Source: Motiliproteus sp036960175 (GTDB lineage Bacteria; Pseudomonadota; Gammaproteobacteria; Pseudomonadales; Balneatricaceae). Taken from it: 64,000 nucleotides of DNA. The notes beneath the pieces are model-generated. The model did not search any database and was not told the DNA's origin. It saw only the letters and a list, made by a program, of their open reading frames with translations. Positions within the stretch are counted from its first letter, which is position 1; each line of letters starts with the position of its first letter. The stretch is from assembly GCA_036960175.1 (NCBI GenBank), contig JBALWH010000026.1, positions 1 to 64,000 of the forward strand, written 5' to 3'. This document shows positions 53,906-62,892 of this stretch, piece by piece. A program made the translations under genes and the position numbers.

Positions 53906-54241
53906 TTAACCGGGCTCACTCGAAAAATAGCTACTTACCCACTCATACATTTTCTGTGCAGTTAGTTCATCAAATTGAATAGTCTGGAATTTCCCATCGG
54001 GGTCTTTATCCCTAAAGGAAAATTGATAACTAATGATGCCCGTCTGTTCATCATGCAATATCAAGATGATGCGCTTGCCAGACTTCAAACAATCAACTGT
54101 CATCACGTCCGCAGGAATACCATTTGCTCGCATATTCCGACTGACACCAATGACAGGGTCAATATGCATAAAGTCCTGTTGAATTCGAGCATGGGCCTCA
54201 GTAGCGATATCCGATAATGTGGCTAATCGTTGATCCGTCAA
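53906..54241 (-). CDS. Conserved hypothetical protein
   Basis: A 111-residue protein with an N-terminal helix and a likely beta-rich middle (MTVDCLKSGKRIILILHDEQ then IISYQFSFRDKDPDG) and a tryptophan near the end. It is compatible with a small single-domain cytosolic protein; I do not recognise a family. Monocistronic. Confidence 0.65.
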   Translation of the reverse strand: MTDQRLATLSDIATEAHARIQQDFMHIDPVIGVSRNMRANGIPADVMTVDCLKSGKRIILILHDEQTGIISYQFSFRDKDPDGKFQTIQFDELTAQKMYEWVSSYFSSEPG

Positions 54242-54632
54242 AACAGAGCCTCTTGGATTTAAAAAGATGATGTTAACTCATGTTTAGAGTGGTTAGGAAA
54301 ACACAAAACATTCAAGCATAAAAAGCGCCCGTGAAAATGGAATAGGTGCTGCCAACAGCTGTACGTCTACCCTGCTCTTTGCCCTTTTCTCGGCATCACT
54401 ATTATCCTCAATATTGAACTTTAACGCTTTCGCCAGGTTAGTTCTAACACTCGCAGTCAGTCACAAAGCCGCATTAGCAACGAGCAACTAGCCACGAGCC
54501 TTAAGTTTTCTGAATTTATAAGGTGAAAGACGATTTTAACCTCTCATACGATGGAGTTAGCAGGCTCTAATTCTGCTAGAATTGCCGGTCATTAGATTCA
54601 ACGCCAGTTTTGTGCACACTAAGGATCCATTT
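54242..54632. other. Intergenic region between divergent small genes
   Basis: About 390 bases holding the presumed promoters of the hypothetical gene to the left and the SEC-C gene to the right. No RNA structure, repeat or coding potential was seen. Confidence 0.5.
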
Positions 54633-54965
54633 ATGTCTAAGTTTTTCTTTAAAGGTCGTATAGATGCACGAGAAAAATATGGAAGCTCTGGCTATACCAC
54701 TAAGCGTACAAGCAAGCTGGGCACAGAAAACAACCCCCTGTCTCTTACCGTTAAATCGGATACGCGTAAAACCGAAATTGAAGCCATTCTGGAACAACAT
54801 TCACTTTTCGCGAACGTAGAAATCAACAGTGATGTGGAAGAAAGTATCGCTGAATTAGATGGCGTACTTAATACTCCAAAAACAGCGGTTGTTGAGAAAA
54901 CGCCTAGCAGAAATGACCCTTGTTCTTGCGGCAGTGGTAAGAAATACAAGAAGTGCTGCGGCTAA
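54633..54965 (+). CDS. SEC-C metal-binding motif protein, PBPRA1643 family
   Basis: A 110-residue protein from the ATG at 54633, preceded by AAGGATCC. It has MSKFFFKGRIDAREKYGSSG at the N-terminus and ends in NDPCSCGSGKKYKKCCG, the zinc-binding SEC-C motif also found at the C-terminus of SecA. The two parts identify the PBPRA1643 family of small proteins. Function is unknown; a role in ribosome or SecA-related processes is only speculation. Confidence 0.92.
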   Translation: MSKFFFKGRIDAREKYGSSGYTTKRTSKLGTENNPLSLTVKSDTRKTEIEAILEQHSLFANVEINSDVEESIAELDGVLNTPKTAVVEKTPSRNDPCSCGSGKKYKKCCG

Positions 54966-55083
54966 CCAAACCAGCCTTGAATGTTAAACAATTACAACAT
55001 CTCGGCTTTGCATTAACGTAGAACTACAGAACAGATTAGAACTATTTTGACTGCATATATGCAGGTTAATCTTTAGGACAACT

Positions 55084-55383
55084 ATGAAAAAGACATTCGA
55101 ACTAACTCATGAGAAAATCAAATACGCCAGACTGATTGACGCGGCGAAACATGATGTTAAGAAATACGTAAAAAGAGAGCGCAACAAGACCCTACCCGAA
55201 GGTGCCGACTATCTGGATTTTGATTGTAAATATGGTCATACCAAAGAAGAGGCCAAAGTCATTCACCTGTCAGAAATAAACAAATGCATCGATGAGGCTG
55301 AAAAGCTGCAGTTGACTTCGTTTTATTTAGAAATTTTGGCAAAGCCTGGGCATCGTGTGGCAAAGCCTGAACCAGAAGCCTGA
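55084..55383 (+). CDS. DUF6172 family protein
   Basis: A 99-residue charged protein. The start MKKTFELTHEKIKYARLID, the central KRERNKTLPEGADYLDFDCK and the helix IHLSEINKCIDEAEKLQL match a family of short proteobacterial proteins (DUF6172). Function is unknown. It follows the SEC-C gene by 118 bases and may share its transcript. Confidence 0.78.
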   Translation: MKKTFELTHEKIKYARLIDAAKHDVKKYVKRERNKTLPEGADYLDFDCKYGHTKEEAKVIHLSEINKCIDEAEKLQLTSFYLEILAKPGHRVAKPEPEA

Positions 55384-55423
55384 ATATCATCGAAAAGCTC
55401 AGATAGAACTGCTTTCCAATCGT

Positions 55424-55452
55424 AAATCAATGGGGCCAGACTCCATTGATTT
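55424..55452. repeat. 10-bp inverted repeat, possibly a REP-like element
   Basis: AAATCAATGG (55424-55433) and CCATTGATTT (55443-55452) around nine bases containing CCAGACT. Similar short palindromes occur near RAYT-type transposases in many proteobacteria; only one copy was seen here. Confidence 0.5.
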
Positions 55453-55514
55453 GGAATCCCTTAACGACTTCCAGTCACAGACTCATCCCTCTCCTGTGCG
55501 GGTTGCATTGCGCC

Positions 55515-55667
55515 CTAAGCAACGTCCGGGGTCACCGGATCACTGCAAAGATCCGCTTCACGCGCCGCCTTAGAAATATAACGCGGCTTACTAGCCTGAC
55601 ATTTCTTAGCGTTCGCCTTTTTGTCTTTTTTGGTGAGAATCTGTGTGATCTTTTTGCGTCGGTTCAT
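55515..55667 (-). CDS. Small lysine/arginine-rich protein, DUF2986-like
   Basis: A 50-residue open frame from the ATG at 55667 to a TAG at 55515. It begins MNRRKKITQILTKKDKKANA and continues KPRYISKAAREAD, a pattern I associate with DUF2986, a short family of unknown function in marine gammaproteobacteria. It is very basic in the first half. No strong ribosome site precedes it. It lies convergent to the DUF6172 gene. Confidence 0.6.
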   Translation of the reverse strand: MNRRKKITQILTKKDKKANAKKCQASKPRYISKAAREADLCSDPVTPDVA

Positions 55668-55747
55668 GGTGCATCAGTCTTGTCAGAGAACAGGGGTTGG
55701 CAATGTAAGGCCTATGTACAAAAGATACAAGTGAAGGTCCCTCATAC

Positions 55748-56018
55748 TTAGGGAACCTGCGAATAAGTCTAGTGTGTTCTCTGCGGGCTCTAGAATGGCC
55801 AGATGTGCGAAAGACCGTGCTGTGAAATGTCTAGACCTTTTCAAACGGTCTGACAAAGCAGGAGGCCATTCTAGAGCCCGTCCTTCGGAGCTTTCAGAGA
55901 GACCGAATCTCGGTGTTAACGATTCTCGACGTACAACCAGTATGTCTGCAATCGTTGCCTTGATCTCCAATCTCTCTGAAAGCCAGAGTCGCAAGAGACT
56001 TGTTCGTAGGTTCCTTAG
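55748..56018. mobile_element. MITE-like element (263 bp) with TTAG target duplication
   Basis: The element at 55752-56014 starts GGAACCTGCGAATAAGTCT, and its other end read on the opposite strand is GGAACCTACGAACAAGTCT (17 of 19 identical). It is flanked by TTAG at 55748-55751 and 56015-56018, a target duplication of the YTAR type seen with IS5-family elements. Inside are two further perfect inverted repeats: 16 bp (55785-55800 with 55864-55879) and 12 bp (55891-55902 with 55971-55982). There is no transposase gene. It is non-autonomous; which IS moves it is not known from this window. Confidence 0.8.
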
Positions 56019-56077
56019 GCAACCCCTAAACAGGGTTACAAATAACTCATCCCCCTTAAAATCGCTTTAAACCCCTA

Positions 56078-57826
56078 CTACTCAGTATGTTCTGGATAAG
56101 TTTCGATGCGGTTTCTGCCGTTGGATTTTGCCCTGTATAACGCCTCATCCGCATAACGAATCAACTCATGAGAATAACCTCCGGGCTGCGGGATGATCGT
56201 CGCCACCCCAACACTACAGGTTAGATAGTCACAGTTATCCACCAAGGTGTTTGTATTCGGTATTTTTTCGTCTGCAACTGCTGCTACCAGTTTCTCAAGA
56301 ATACCAAGCACACCTGCCTGCGCGGTGTCTCTCAACACCAGCACAAACTCCTCGCCACCATAACGGGCAACCAGGTCACCAGGCCGTGAGAAGAAACGCT
56401 CGCTCGATAGGATAGACGCGATGGTGATTAAACATTGGTCACCAGCCTGGTGACCATAGCTATCGTTAAGGTTTTTGAAGGAATCCAGGTCTATCATCAC
56501 CACCGTCAGGCTGCGGCTATCACGAACGCATTGCGCCCAGGATTGCGTAAAGAAGTGGTCAAAACTGCGTCGGTTAGCCAGCCCAGTTAAGGCATCGGTG
56601 GTGGCTAGATTTTCCAGTTCCGCATTGGCGATTGAGAGCTCCTTTCTGGCGGCTTCAAGATCCTTGGTTCTCTCGCTAACCTTCGTTTCCAACTGACCGT
56701 AAGCCTGTTGAATATTGTGTTCGTTTCGGCGTTGCATAATGAACAACATGCTAATAAGAAGCAGTGCCAGCAATGTCGTCACTATCAGCAACGACACGAT
56801 AACTAGACGCGTGCCATAGAAAGGTGCAAATGCCTCATCCAAATCCATCTCAGTCGTTAACCCGAATTCCAATCCCTCATCCCACAGCCAGGCGCCAACC
56901 ACATCGATGCCGCGGTAATCTTTGTAACCATCGAGATTAGAGCCACTATTACCAGCAGTGGCGCTGGCAGCCATCAGGGTTAGCGCTGATGCGCCAGTAA
57001 TGGTATCGCCCTGCCTCTGGACTGATTCTGGAATTATTGCCCTAATCTCCAATGTCGAACCCTGATTCGGTTGCAGCAGCCCCTGCTTTAGTAGTTGTGC
57101 ATCAAAGCGACTCTGAGAAATAAGCACACCATCCCGGTCAAAGGCGTAAGTCTCGCCGCTAACACCTATCTCCCCCATCTGAGCGATTCGACTGAAGTCT
57201 TTCCCGGGATCAATCCGGATCGCTAGTGCGGCTATTACTGATCCTTGCTTATCGGTGACTGGCCCGGCGATAAACATTGTAGGACTGTTTTTTACGAGCT
57301 TTCCGGAACTTGAAGGCAAAGCAACATCAGAAAAGATGGTCGGGATAAGGCGGATTTCGCCATCAAAGACCGAATCCAGTACATCTCTGCGCTGTTGGGC
57401 GATAAGGTTGCGGCTACCGACATTCTGATCGCGCATTGAGGCGATACTGATATAGTCAGGCGCAATAATGAAAACCCCAAGATCTCCGAGCCGGCTCAAA
57501 CCGGGGTTAAACAGCTCTCTGAGCTGCTGCAGGTAAGGGCTTTTAAGTAAACTGTCAGTGTCACGAGCAACCAGCAATTGCGCCTGGGTCAAACCCACCA
57601 CATCAGCGGATTGCATTATATCTTCAAACAGAAAACGGCGATATTTGAACCAGATATGCAGCCCCTCATGGGTGCTATTCAAAATGGTCTGCAGTGAATT
57701 TCTGGTCTGCGCCCGGGTTTGTTGTTCGATCCGATCCAACGCCAGCTTGCCCGAGGTGCTGATCGCGATAAAGAACAGAGAAAACAAGACAACAACGACC
57801 AGACTGACTGAGGGCTTTTGATTCAT
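56078..57826 (-). CDS. Diguanylate cyclase with periplasmic Cache domain
   Basis: A 582-residue membrane protein, start taken at the ATG of MNQKPSVSLVVV (57826), since upstream residues look non-coding. A membrane helix (about 8-28), a large periplasmic Cache-type domain (about 35-290: GVFIIAPDYISIASMRDQNV, GEIGVSGETYAFDRDGVLI), a second helix (about 310-335), a coiled-coil linker, and a GGDEF domain with YGGEEF as active site follow. An I-site RPGD lies five residues before it, so product inhibition is likely. It synthesises c-di-GMP in response to an external ligand. Confidence 0.92.
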   Translation of the reverse strand: MNQKPSVSLVVVVLFSLFFIAISTSGKLALDRIEQQTRAQTRNSLQTILNSTHEGLHIWFKYRRFLFEDIMQSADVVGLTQAQLLVARDTDSLLKSPYLQQLRELFNPGLSRLGDLGVFIIAPDYISIASMRDQNVGSRNLIAQQRRDVLDSVFDGEIRLIPTIFSDVALPSSSGKLVKNSPTMFIAGPVTDKQGSVIAALAIRIDPGKDFSRIAQMGEIGVSGETYAFDRDGVLISQSRFDAQLLKQGLLQPNQGSTLEIRAIIPESVQRQGDTITGASALTLMAASATAGNSGSNLDGYKDYRGIDVVGAWLWDEGLEFGLTTEMDLDEAFAPFYGTRLVIVSLLIVTTLLALLLISMLFIMQRRNEHNIQQAYGQLETKVSERTKDLEAARKELSIANAELENLATTDALTGLANRRSFDHFFTQSWAQCVRDSRSLTVVMIDLDSFKNLNDSYGHQAGDQCLITIASILSSERFFSRPGDLVARYGGEEFVLVLRDTAQAGVLGILEKLVAAVADEKIPNTNTLVDNCDYLTCSVGVATIIPQPGGYSHELIRYADEALYRAKSNGRNRIETYPEHTE

Positions 57827-58115
57827 CACTAGTATCAACCTAGAGCCAAAAAACACATTACGCGTATGTAACCTAATGCACATATTCACTATAGCGCTGA
57901 AATCCCTGATCGGTTTGCCATAGACACCACAAACCGGGCGCTTCCGTGCCTATTCTCGGCTACAGCTGACACAAACCACAATGCATGCAGCCGCTACATT
58001 AGCAAAGATATTTCCACTGGATTGGTTGCTCTTCATGCCTGACAAGGCGACAGTGCCGGACCTGGTCTATCCTCACTGTGGGGAACGCTTTTACAGGGGT
58101 ACAAGGAGTCAGACC

Positions 58116-59411
58116 ATGACAAAGAATACAATCACGATTCGCGACAATCGTACCGGCAAAGCGCTGGAGTTACCGATCATTCAGGGCGTCGCGGGCCCCC
58201 CGGTCGTGGATATTCGCGGTCTCTACGGTGAGCTAGGGATTTTCACCCTAGACCCGGGTTACAAATCCACCGCCTCCTGCACCAGCCAGATCACTTTTAT
58301 CGATGGCGAGAAAGGAATTCTGCTCTATCGCGGCTATCCTATCGAGCAGTTGGCTGAGCAGAGCAGCTATACCGAAACCGCTTACCTGCTGATGAAGGGG
58401 GAGCTGCCCAACCGCACCGAACTGGATGAATTCGAGGCGCTGATCAGAAATCACACCATGGTCCACGAGCAACTGCTCAACTTCTACCATGGTTTCCGAC
58501 GCGACGCTCATCCCATGGCGATCATGGTCGGAGTGGTGGGTGCGCTATCAGCCTTTTACCACGATGCCCTGGACATCCATAACCCGCAGCACCGGGAGAT
58601 CTCGGCGATTCGGCTGCTGGCGAAGATTCCCACCATCGCCGCCGCTTCCTACAAACACGCCATCGGCCAGCCCTTTATTTACCCCGACAACGAACTCGAC
58701 TATTCCAGCAACCTGCTGAAAATGCTTTTCGCTGTTCCCGGTAAAGACTACGAGGTGAATCCGATAGTGGCCAGCGCCTTGGATAAGATCCTCATCCTCC
58801 ACGCCGACCACGAGCAGAACGCATCAACCTCGACAGTGCGTCTGGCTGGTTCCACCGGGGCCAATCCCTATGCGGCAATCTCCGCCGGAATCGGAGCGCT
58901 GTGGGGACCCCTTCACGGCGGGGCCAACGAGGCAGTGCTCAATATGCTCGATGAGATCGGCGACATCAGCCAGGTACCTAAATTTATTAATAGAGCGAAA
59001 GATTCCGACGACCCCTTCCGGTTGATGGGATTCGGGCACAGGGTTTACCGCAATCATGACCCTCGGGCCAGAGTGTTGCGCGAAGAGGCAGTAAAGGTGT
59101 TGGATGCGCTGGGTCGACGGGATGACCCCCGCTTCAAGCTCGCCCTTGAGTTAGAACGGATCGCCCTTGAGGACGACTACTTCGTCAGCAAGAAGCTCTA
59201 CCCCAATGTGGACTTCTACTCCGGCATTATCGAGAGCGCGATGGGCATCCCCACCAACATGTTTACGGTGATGTTTGCCCTGGCCCGCTGTGTGGGCTGG
59301 ATCGCCCAGTGGAAGGAAATGATGATCGACCCGGACTTGGTGATTGGTCGCCCTCGCCAGCTCTACCAAGGGCCCGCACCGCGAGACTACCTGACGATTA
59401 ACCGCCGCTGA
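58116..59411 (+). CDS. gltA: Citrate synthase (type I, hexameric class)
   Basis: A 431-residue enzyme. The ATG at 58116 follows AAGGAG at seven bases; the frame is open upstream but the leader does not look coding. Active-site regions are ILILHADHEQNASTSTVRLA (catalytic His), GPLHGGANEAV (second His) and MGFGHRVYRNHDPRA, plus the catalytic aspartate in PNVDFYSGI. It condenses oxaloacetate and acetyl-CoA. By eye the gene is more GC-rich, with different codon use, than its neighbours, and it stands alone, so it may be an additional or acquired copy; a methylcitrate synthase is not excluded. Confidence 0.93.
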   Translation: MTKNTITIRDNRTGKALELPIIQGVAGPPVVDIRGLYGELGIFTLDPGYKSTASCTSQITFIDGEKGILLYRGYPIEQLAEQSSYTETAYLLMKGELPNRTELDEFEALIRNHTMVHEQLLNFYHGFRRDAHPMAIMVGVVGALSAFYHDALDIHNPQHREISAIRLLAKIPTIAAASYKHAIGQPFIYPDNELDYSSNLLKMLFAVPGKDYEVNPIVASALDKILILHADHEQNASTSTVRLAGSTGANPYAAISAGIGALWGPLHGGANEAVLNMLDEIGDISQVPKFINRAKDSDDPFRLMGFGHRVYRNHDPRARVLREEAVKVLDALGRRDDPRFKLALELERIALEDDYFVSKKLYPNVDFYSGIIESAMGIPTNMFTVMFALARCVGWIAQWKEMMIDPDLVIGRPRQLYQGPAPRDYLTINRR

Positions 59412-59471
59412 TTGCAGTCGGCCTGATCGGGGCAAGCTCCAGGGCGTTTCAGTTTCTTCGCTCTGGAGCCA

Positions 59472-59496
59472 TAAAAAAGAGGGGCTAGGCCCCTCT
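59472..59496 (-). terminator. Terminator shared by the convergent citrate synthase and TorD genes
   Basis: AGAGGGGC (59478-59485) pairs with GCCCCTCT (59489-59496) around three bases. On the minus strand it runs into six T residues, so it best fits the molybdoenzyme operon; the plus-strand T tract is weaker. Confidence 0.8.
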
Positions 59497-59563
59497 AACT
59501 TTATCACTTTCATAAACCTATCTAACCAGCCTCTTCCTTGATCGTTACTGACTCCATTTGATC

Positions 59564-60319
59564 TTACGCAATTCGATCTTGAGCAACACAATCGGTGGCG
59601 TTCCGATCGGGTGCAATCCGATCTGACAAGGTTTTGGCGACCTTCAAACGATCCTTAATCGCCTCGATCTCGGACGTAACAAACTCAGTCGTTACTTGCG
59701 CCAAATCCCGATAAAAGGACAATTCCGCGGTCTCCACCACCTGAGCGCAGAATTTTTCTAGCCATTGACCTAAATGTTCATCAATAAAATCGCCCTGATA
59801 CTCCAGGCTGTTAGCCGCCGAACCGGAGTCCCCTCGTTGCCAGGCTATGCCCTCGATCTTGGACAGCTCCGCCAGGAATTCCAACTCAACACTGATATGA
59901 TCAGGAATACCCTGATAGCTAGCACTATACTCAATACCCGTTGCAGTTATGAAAGCTCGCACCGCAGTCGTGGCGTCACCCCAGTAGCTTCCTTGTTGCT
60001 CAATCTGCACGGACTCATGGGGCGAGATATGCCCCCCGGGTCCAAGGAAAAGCGCCGTGTACTCTACCGCCAAGTCTTCCAAAATCTGCGATTCTGGCTT
60101 AGTCCAGAAGTCAGAATCCAGACTTATGCCAGCCGCCGTCAAAATGACTCGCATTTCAGGTGCACGTAAAGCCCGCAACTGCGATTGCGATAGCTCTGCG
60201 CGATAGAGGCCGGCCAAGAAGGCATAGAGATAACTCACCTGCATGGCTGTCCCTGATAACTGCGCACAGGCACTGCTTTGCGTATCGGTGGGTTGCGCGT
60301 CACTGGCAAATTCAAACAT
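59564..60319 (-). CDS. TorD/DmsD-family molybdoenzyme chaperone
   Basis: A 251-residue protein with GGAAGTG before the ATG at 60319. The all-helical TorD fold is indicated by LYRAELSQSQLRALRAPEM, EYTALFLGPGGHISPHESV (the G-P-x-x-x-x-P-x-E-S signature) and LEFLAELSKIEG with FIDEHLGQWLEKFCAQV. It binds the twin-arginine signal of the adjacent molybdoenzyme and helps insert its cofactor. The last 20 residues are four pentapeptides of the form xD(R/C)xA, an unusual tail. It is 36 bases after its probable client gene. Confidence 0.9.
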   Translation of the reverse strand: MFEFASDAQPTDTQSSACAQLSGTAMQVSYLYAFLAGLYRAELSQSQLRALRAPEMRVILTAAGISLDSDFWTKPESQILEDLAVEYTALFLGPGGHISPHESVQIEQQGSYWGDATTAVRAFITATGIEYSASYQGIPDHISVELEFLAELSKIEGIAWQRGDSGSAANSLEYQGDFIDEHLGQWLEKFCAQVVETAELSFYRDLAQVTTEFVTSEIEAIKDRLKVAKTLSDRIAPDRNATDCVAQDRIA

Positions 60320-60355
60320 TGATCACTTCCTCTATTACCGCTATTACCGCGCAGA

Positions 60356-62875
60356 TTAAACCCGCGTGACTTTTACTACCGTATCCATCCAGCGTTGCTG
60401 ACCATTGATGGGGTCCGGCGAGTTTGCGATCGCCCAATTGGGATGGACACCGTTATCGGTCCACCACTTGAGCTTGTAGTCACGATCTCCACGGTTGTCA
60501 CTGCCCGTATTGGGAGCACGACGGTCGGAAGCGTAACGCCCATAAGCCCAGTGACCACAATGGTGTGATACCGCTACCACTCCCGGCATGATCGCTTCTG
60601 TCAGTTGCGCCTTAGTAACGAACTCTCCGGTAGCCGACTTAACCTTGATACGGTCGCCGTCGTAGATACCCCGTTCTTTAGCTGTAGCGGGGTTAATCCA
60701 AGCCGGATTAGTGTGATAAAGCTCCGCCAGAAACTTGCAGTTCATCGTGCGCGAATGGGAGTGGGTGGCGTACTTGTAAGTAGTCAGGTACAGATCATCC
60801 TTGGCCATCTCCTGATGCTCTGGAATAGCCATCCAGGTCGGCATGGGATCAAAACCCTTGGCCTTCAACAAGGGTGACCATAGTTCCAGAAAACCGGACT
60901 TATTAACCGCATCCGGGGCAAACCCAGAGAACACTCCGTGGGGCATCTGCTGCGCCACGTAGCCCTTATAGGCTTTCTTTGTGGCCACATAGCCCTTCTT
61001 CGCGTCCGCCGCTTTCTTGGGCTTCCAGTAAACACCGGATGCTTTGTCCAGCACTACGCCTTCAGCCTTATAAACGGATTCAGGCACCGGACGGTTGTAG
61101 ACCTGCTGTTGTGGCTTGGCATTTTCGTCGTGCCAGACGCCCACTTTTTTCATGTACTCAAAACCACCAGCCTCCTTGACGCCGGGCGTACGGTCACAAG
61201 TCATACGCACAAAATCTTCATGAGATGTGGCTTCGCCCATATCAATATCCAGACGCTTAGCCAAATCAAACACCACATCGGAGAAGTCCCGCGACTCGCC
61301 CATTGGCTTGGTAAAGGGCTGACGGATATAGAACTCTGCCACCTGTGAAGGCGATACCATATCTTCGGCCGTCCAACGCTCGGTAAAGGGCGTATCAGGC
61401 AGGATAAGATCCGCATACATGGTGGAATCACCGTAGAACGGATCTACCGATACATAAAATGGAATCAGCGTCTCATCCTTGAGGATATCGATATTTTCCT
61501 GCACATCACCATTGGCATAAGCCGGGGTATAGCAATAGGTGATATACATATCCGGCCGACCATTACGGCCGTCTTTGATCATCTTCAATACCTGGTGGCT
61601 GACATGGTGTGTTGGGAAGGCAGCCTGCCCGGGAAAGCCATCAAAAATATCCAGTTTAGGATGCTTTTTGGCTGTCGGAACTTTGGGGAATGTCCAGCCA
61701 GCACCAACAGCTTTCATGCGTGTTCCGGGCTTATCCATCTGTCCGGTCACAGCACATAGCAGTTGCGCCGCCCGTTCGCCCTCGTTCCCGTTGTAGTGGG
61801 CGATTAGACCTCGATAGGACACCAGTACCGCCGGCTTCTTGGTGGCGAATTCACGGGCCAAGGCGGTGATCTGCTTGGCCGGTACACCACTTATTTTCTC
61901 CGCCCAGGCAGGGGTATAGCCTTTCATGTGCAACTTGATTGCTGCCACTTTCTCGGGGACAGAAGCACCGACATCTTCAGTAACCCTCGTGTACTGGAGG
62001 AACTCCTCCCCATCTCCCTTATACAGCCCCTCATTCATTACCACGTTAATCATGGCCAGAATCACCGCCAGATCCGTACCCGGTGTTACCGGCACCCATT
62101 CCCGAGACTTCGCTGCGGTATTGGTGTGACGCACATCAAAGGTGACCATCTCTACGCCACGCTCGGCCATAGCCCAGAGCATGCGGTGAGCTACCGGAAT
62201 ATGATTGGTATGAGTCTCCAGGAAATTACTGCCGAAATTGAGTACAAACTTGGTATTGTCAAAATCCCAGTTGTCGTAGTGACCACCCCAGGTCAGTTCT
62301 TGGGCAGACCACTTACCGCCCTCACAGATGCTGGTGTGGTTTCCGATACTGCCGGTGCCGTAGGCTTTAAAAAACCCACCGATGGTCTTGGAGTGGCTGG
62401 CTTTGGCGCGGCCATAGTGATAGACCACCTTCTCCGGCGTCCCAGCATCCCGATTCTTTTTCATGCGGGTAGCGACCTCATCCAGCGCCTCATCCCAGGT
62501 GATGCGCTTCCACTTACCCTCACCTCGTTCGCCTACGCGACGCATTGGGTAAAGAATCCGGTCCGGATCGTAAGTGTGGTTTATTGCTGCCTGGCCCTTG
62601 GCGCAGAGAGTACCCTCAGTGCGGATCGAGTTTATATTGGGTTCGATCTTCACCAGGCGGCCGTCCTCAACGTAACCCACGTTGGAGCAGCGTGTAACGC
62701 ACTGCCAGCAGGCACTGGGGATCATCTTACGTTCTTTGCCGGTTACCGGAGAAAAGTCACGATTACCTCGAATTGGCAAGTCCGTGGCCGCATGCACATT
62801 AAGCGCAAGGCTGGGAGTCAGAACGGTGGTTGCTGAGGCCGCGCCCAGCTTCAAAAAATTGCGTCGATTAAACAT
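60356..62875 (-). CDS. TAT-exported molybdopterin oxidoreductase catalytic subunit (PsrA/PhsA/TtrA group)
   Basis: An 839-residue bis-MGD enzyme. It starts with a TAT signal (NRRNFLKLGAASA), cleaved near residue 30. The [4Fe-4S] ligands are Cys56, Cys59, Cys63 and Cys91 (CWQCVTRC, TLCAKG). The likely molybdenum ligand is Cys184 in NHTSICEGGKW, as in thiosulfate, polysulfide, tetrathionate and arsenate enzymes. The cofactor-binding segments RITWDEALDEVA and FGSNFLETHTNH follow. The C-terminal domain has HSHSRTMNCKFLAE. The substrate cannot be named; a sulfur oxyanion or polysulfide is the best guess. It is 17 bases after the Fe-S subunit gene. Confidence 0.9.
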   Translation of the reverse strand: MFNRRNFLKLGAASATTVLTPSLALNVHAATDLPIRGNRDFSPVTGKERKMIPSACWQCVTRCSNVGYVEDGRLVKIEPNINSIRTEGTLCAKGQAAINHTYDPDRILYPMRRVGERGEGKWKRITWDEALDEVATRMKKNRDAGTPEKVVYHYGRAKASHSKTIGGFFKAYGTGSIGNHTSICEGGKWSAQELTWGGHYDNWDFDNTKFVLNFGSNFLETHTNHIPVAHRMLWAMAERGVEMVTFDVRHTNTAAKSREWVPVTPGTDLAVILAMINVVMNEGLYKGDGEEFLQYTRVTEDVGASVPEKVAAIKLHMKGYTPAWAEKISGVPAKQITALAREFATKKPAVLVSYRGLIAHYNGNEGERAAQLLCAVTGQMDKPGTRMKAVGAGWTFPKVPTAKKHPKLDIFDGFPGQAAFPTHHVSHQVLKMIKDGRNGRPDMYITYCYTPAYANGDVQENIDILKDETLIPFYVSVDPFYGDSTMYADLILPDTPFTERWTAEDMVSPSQVAEFYIRQPFTKPMGESRDFSDVVFDLAKRLDIDMGEATSHEDFVRMTCDRTPGVKEAGGFEYMKKVGVWHDENAKPQQQVYNRPVPESVYKAEGVVLDKASGVYWKPKKAADAKKGYVATKKAYKGYVAQQMPHGVFSGFAPDAVNKSGFLELWSPLLKAKGFDPMPTWMAIPEHQEMAKDDLYLTTYKYATHSHSRTMNCKFLAELYHTNPAWINPATAKERGIYDGDRIKVKSATGEFVTKAQLTEAIMPGVVAVSHHCGHWAYGRYASDRRAPNTGSDNRGDRDYKLKWWTDNGVHPNWAIANSPDPINGQQRWMDTVVKVTRV

Positions 62876-62892
62876 GTTCCAGATCTCCCCGG

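Noticed and set aside
55683..56070. Open frames on both strands within the MITE region
   Set aside because: They run through inverted repeats and change with the palindromes; no protein-like composition.
57981..58115. Upstream in-frame extension of citrate synthase by 45 residues
   Set aside because: The strong AAGGAG before the ATG at 58116 and the family's normal N-terminus fix the start; the extension has no family match.
61928..62836. Long plus-strand frame (302 codons) opposite the molybdoenzyme gene
   Set aside because: Antisense shadow created by codon bias of the real gene; no recognisable domain.
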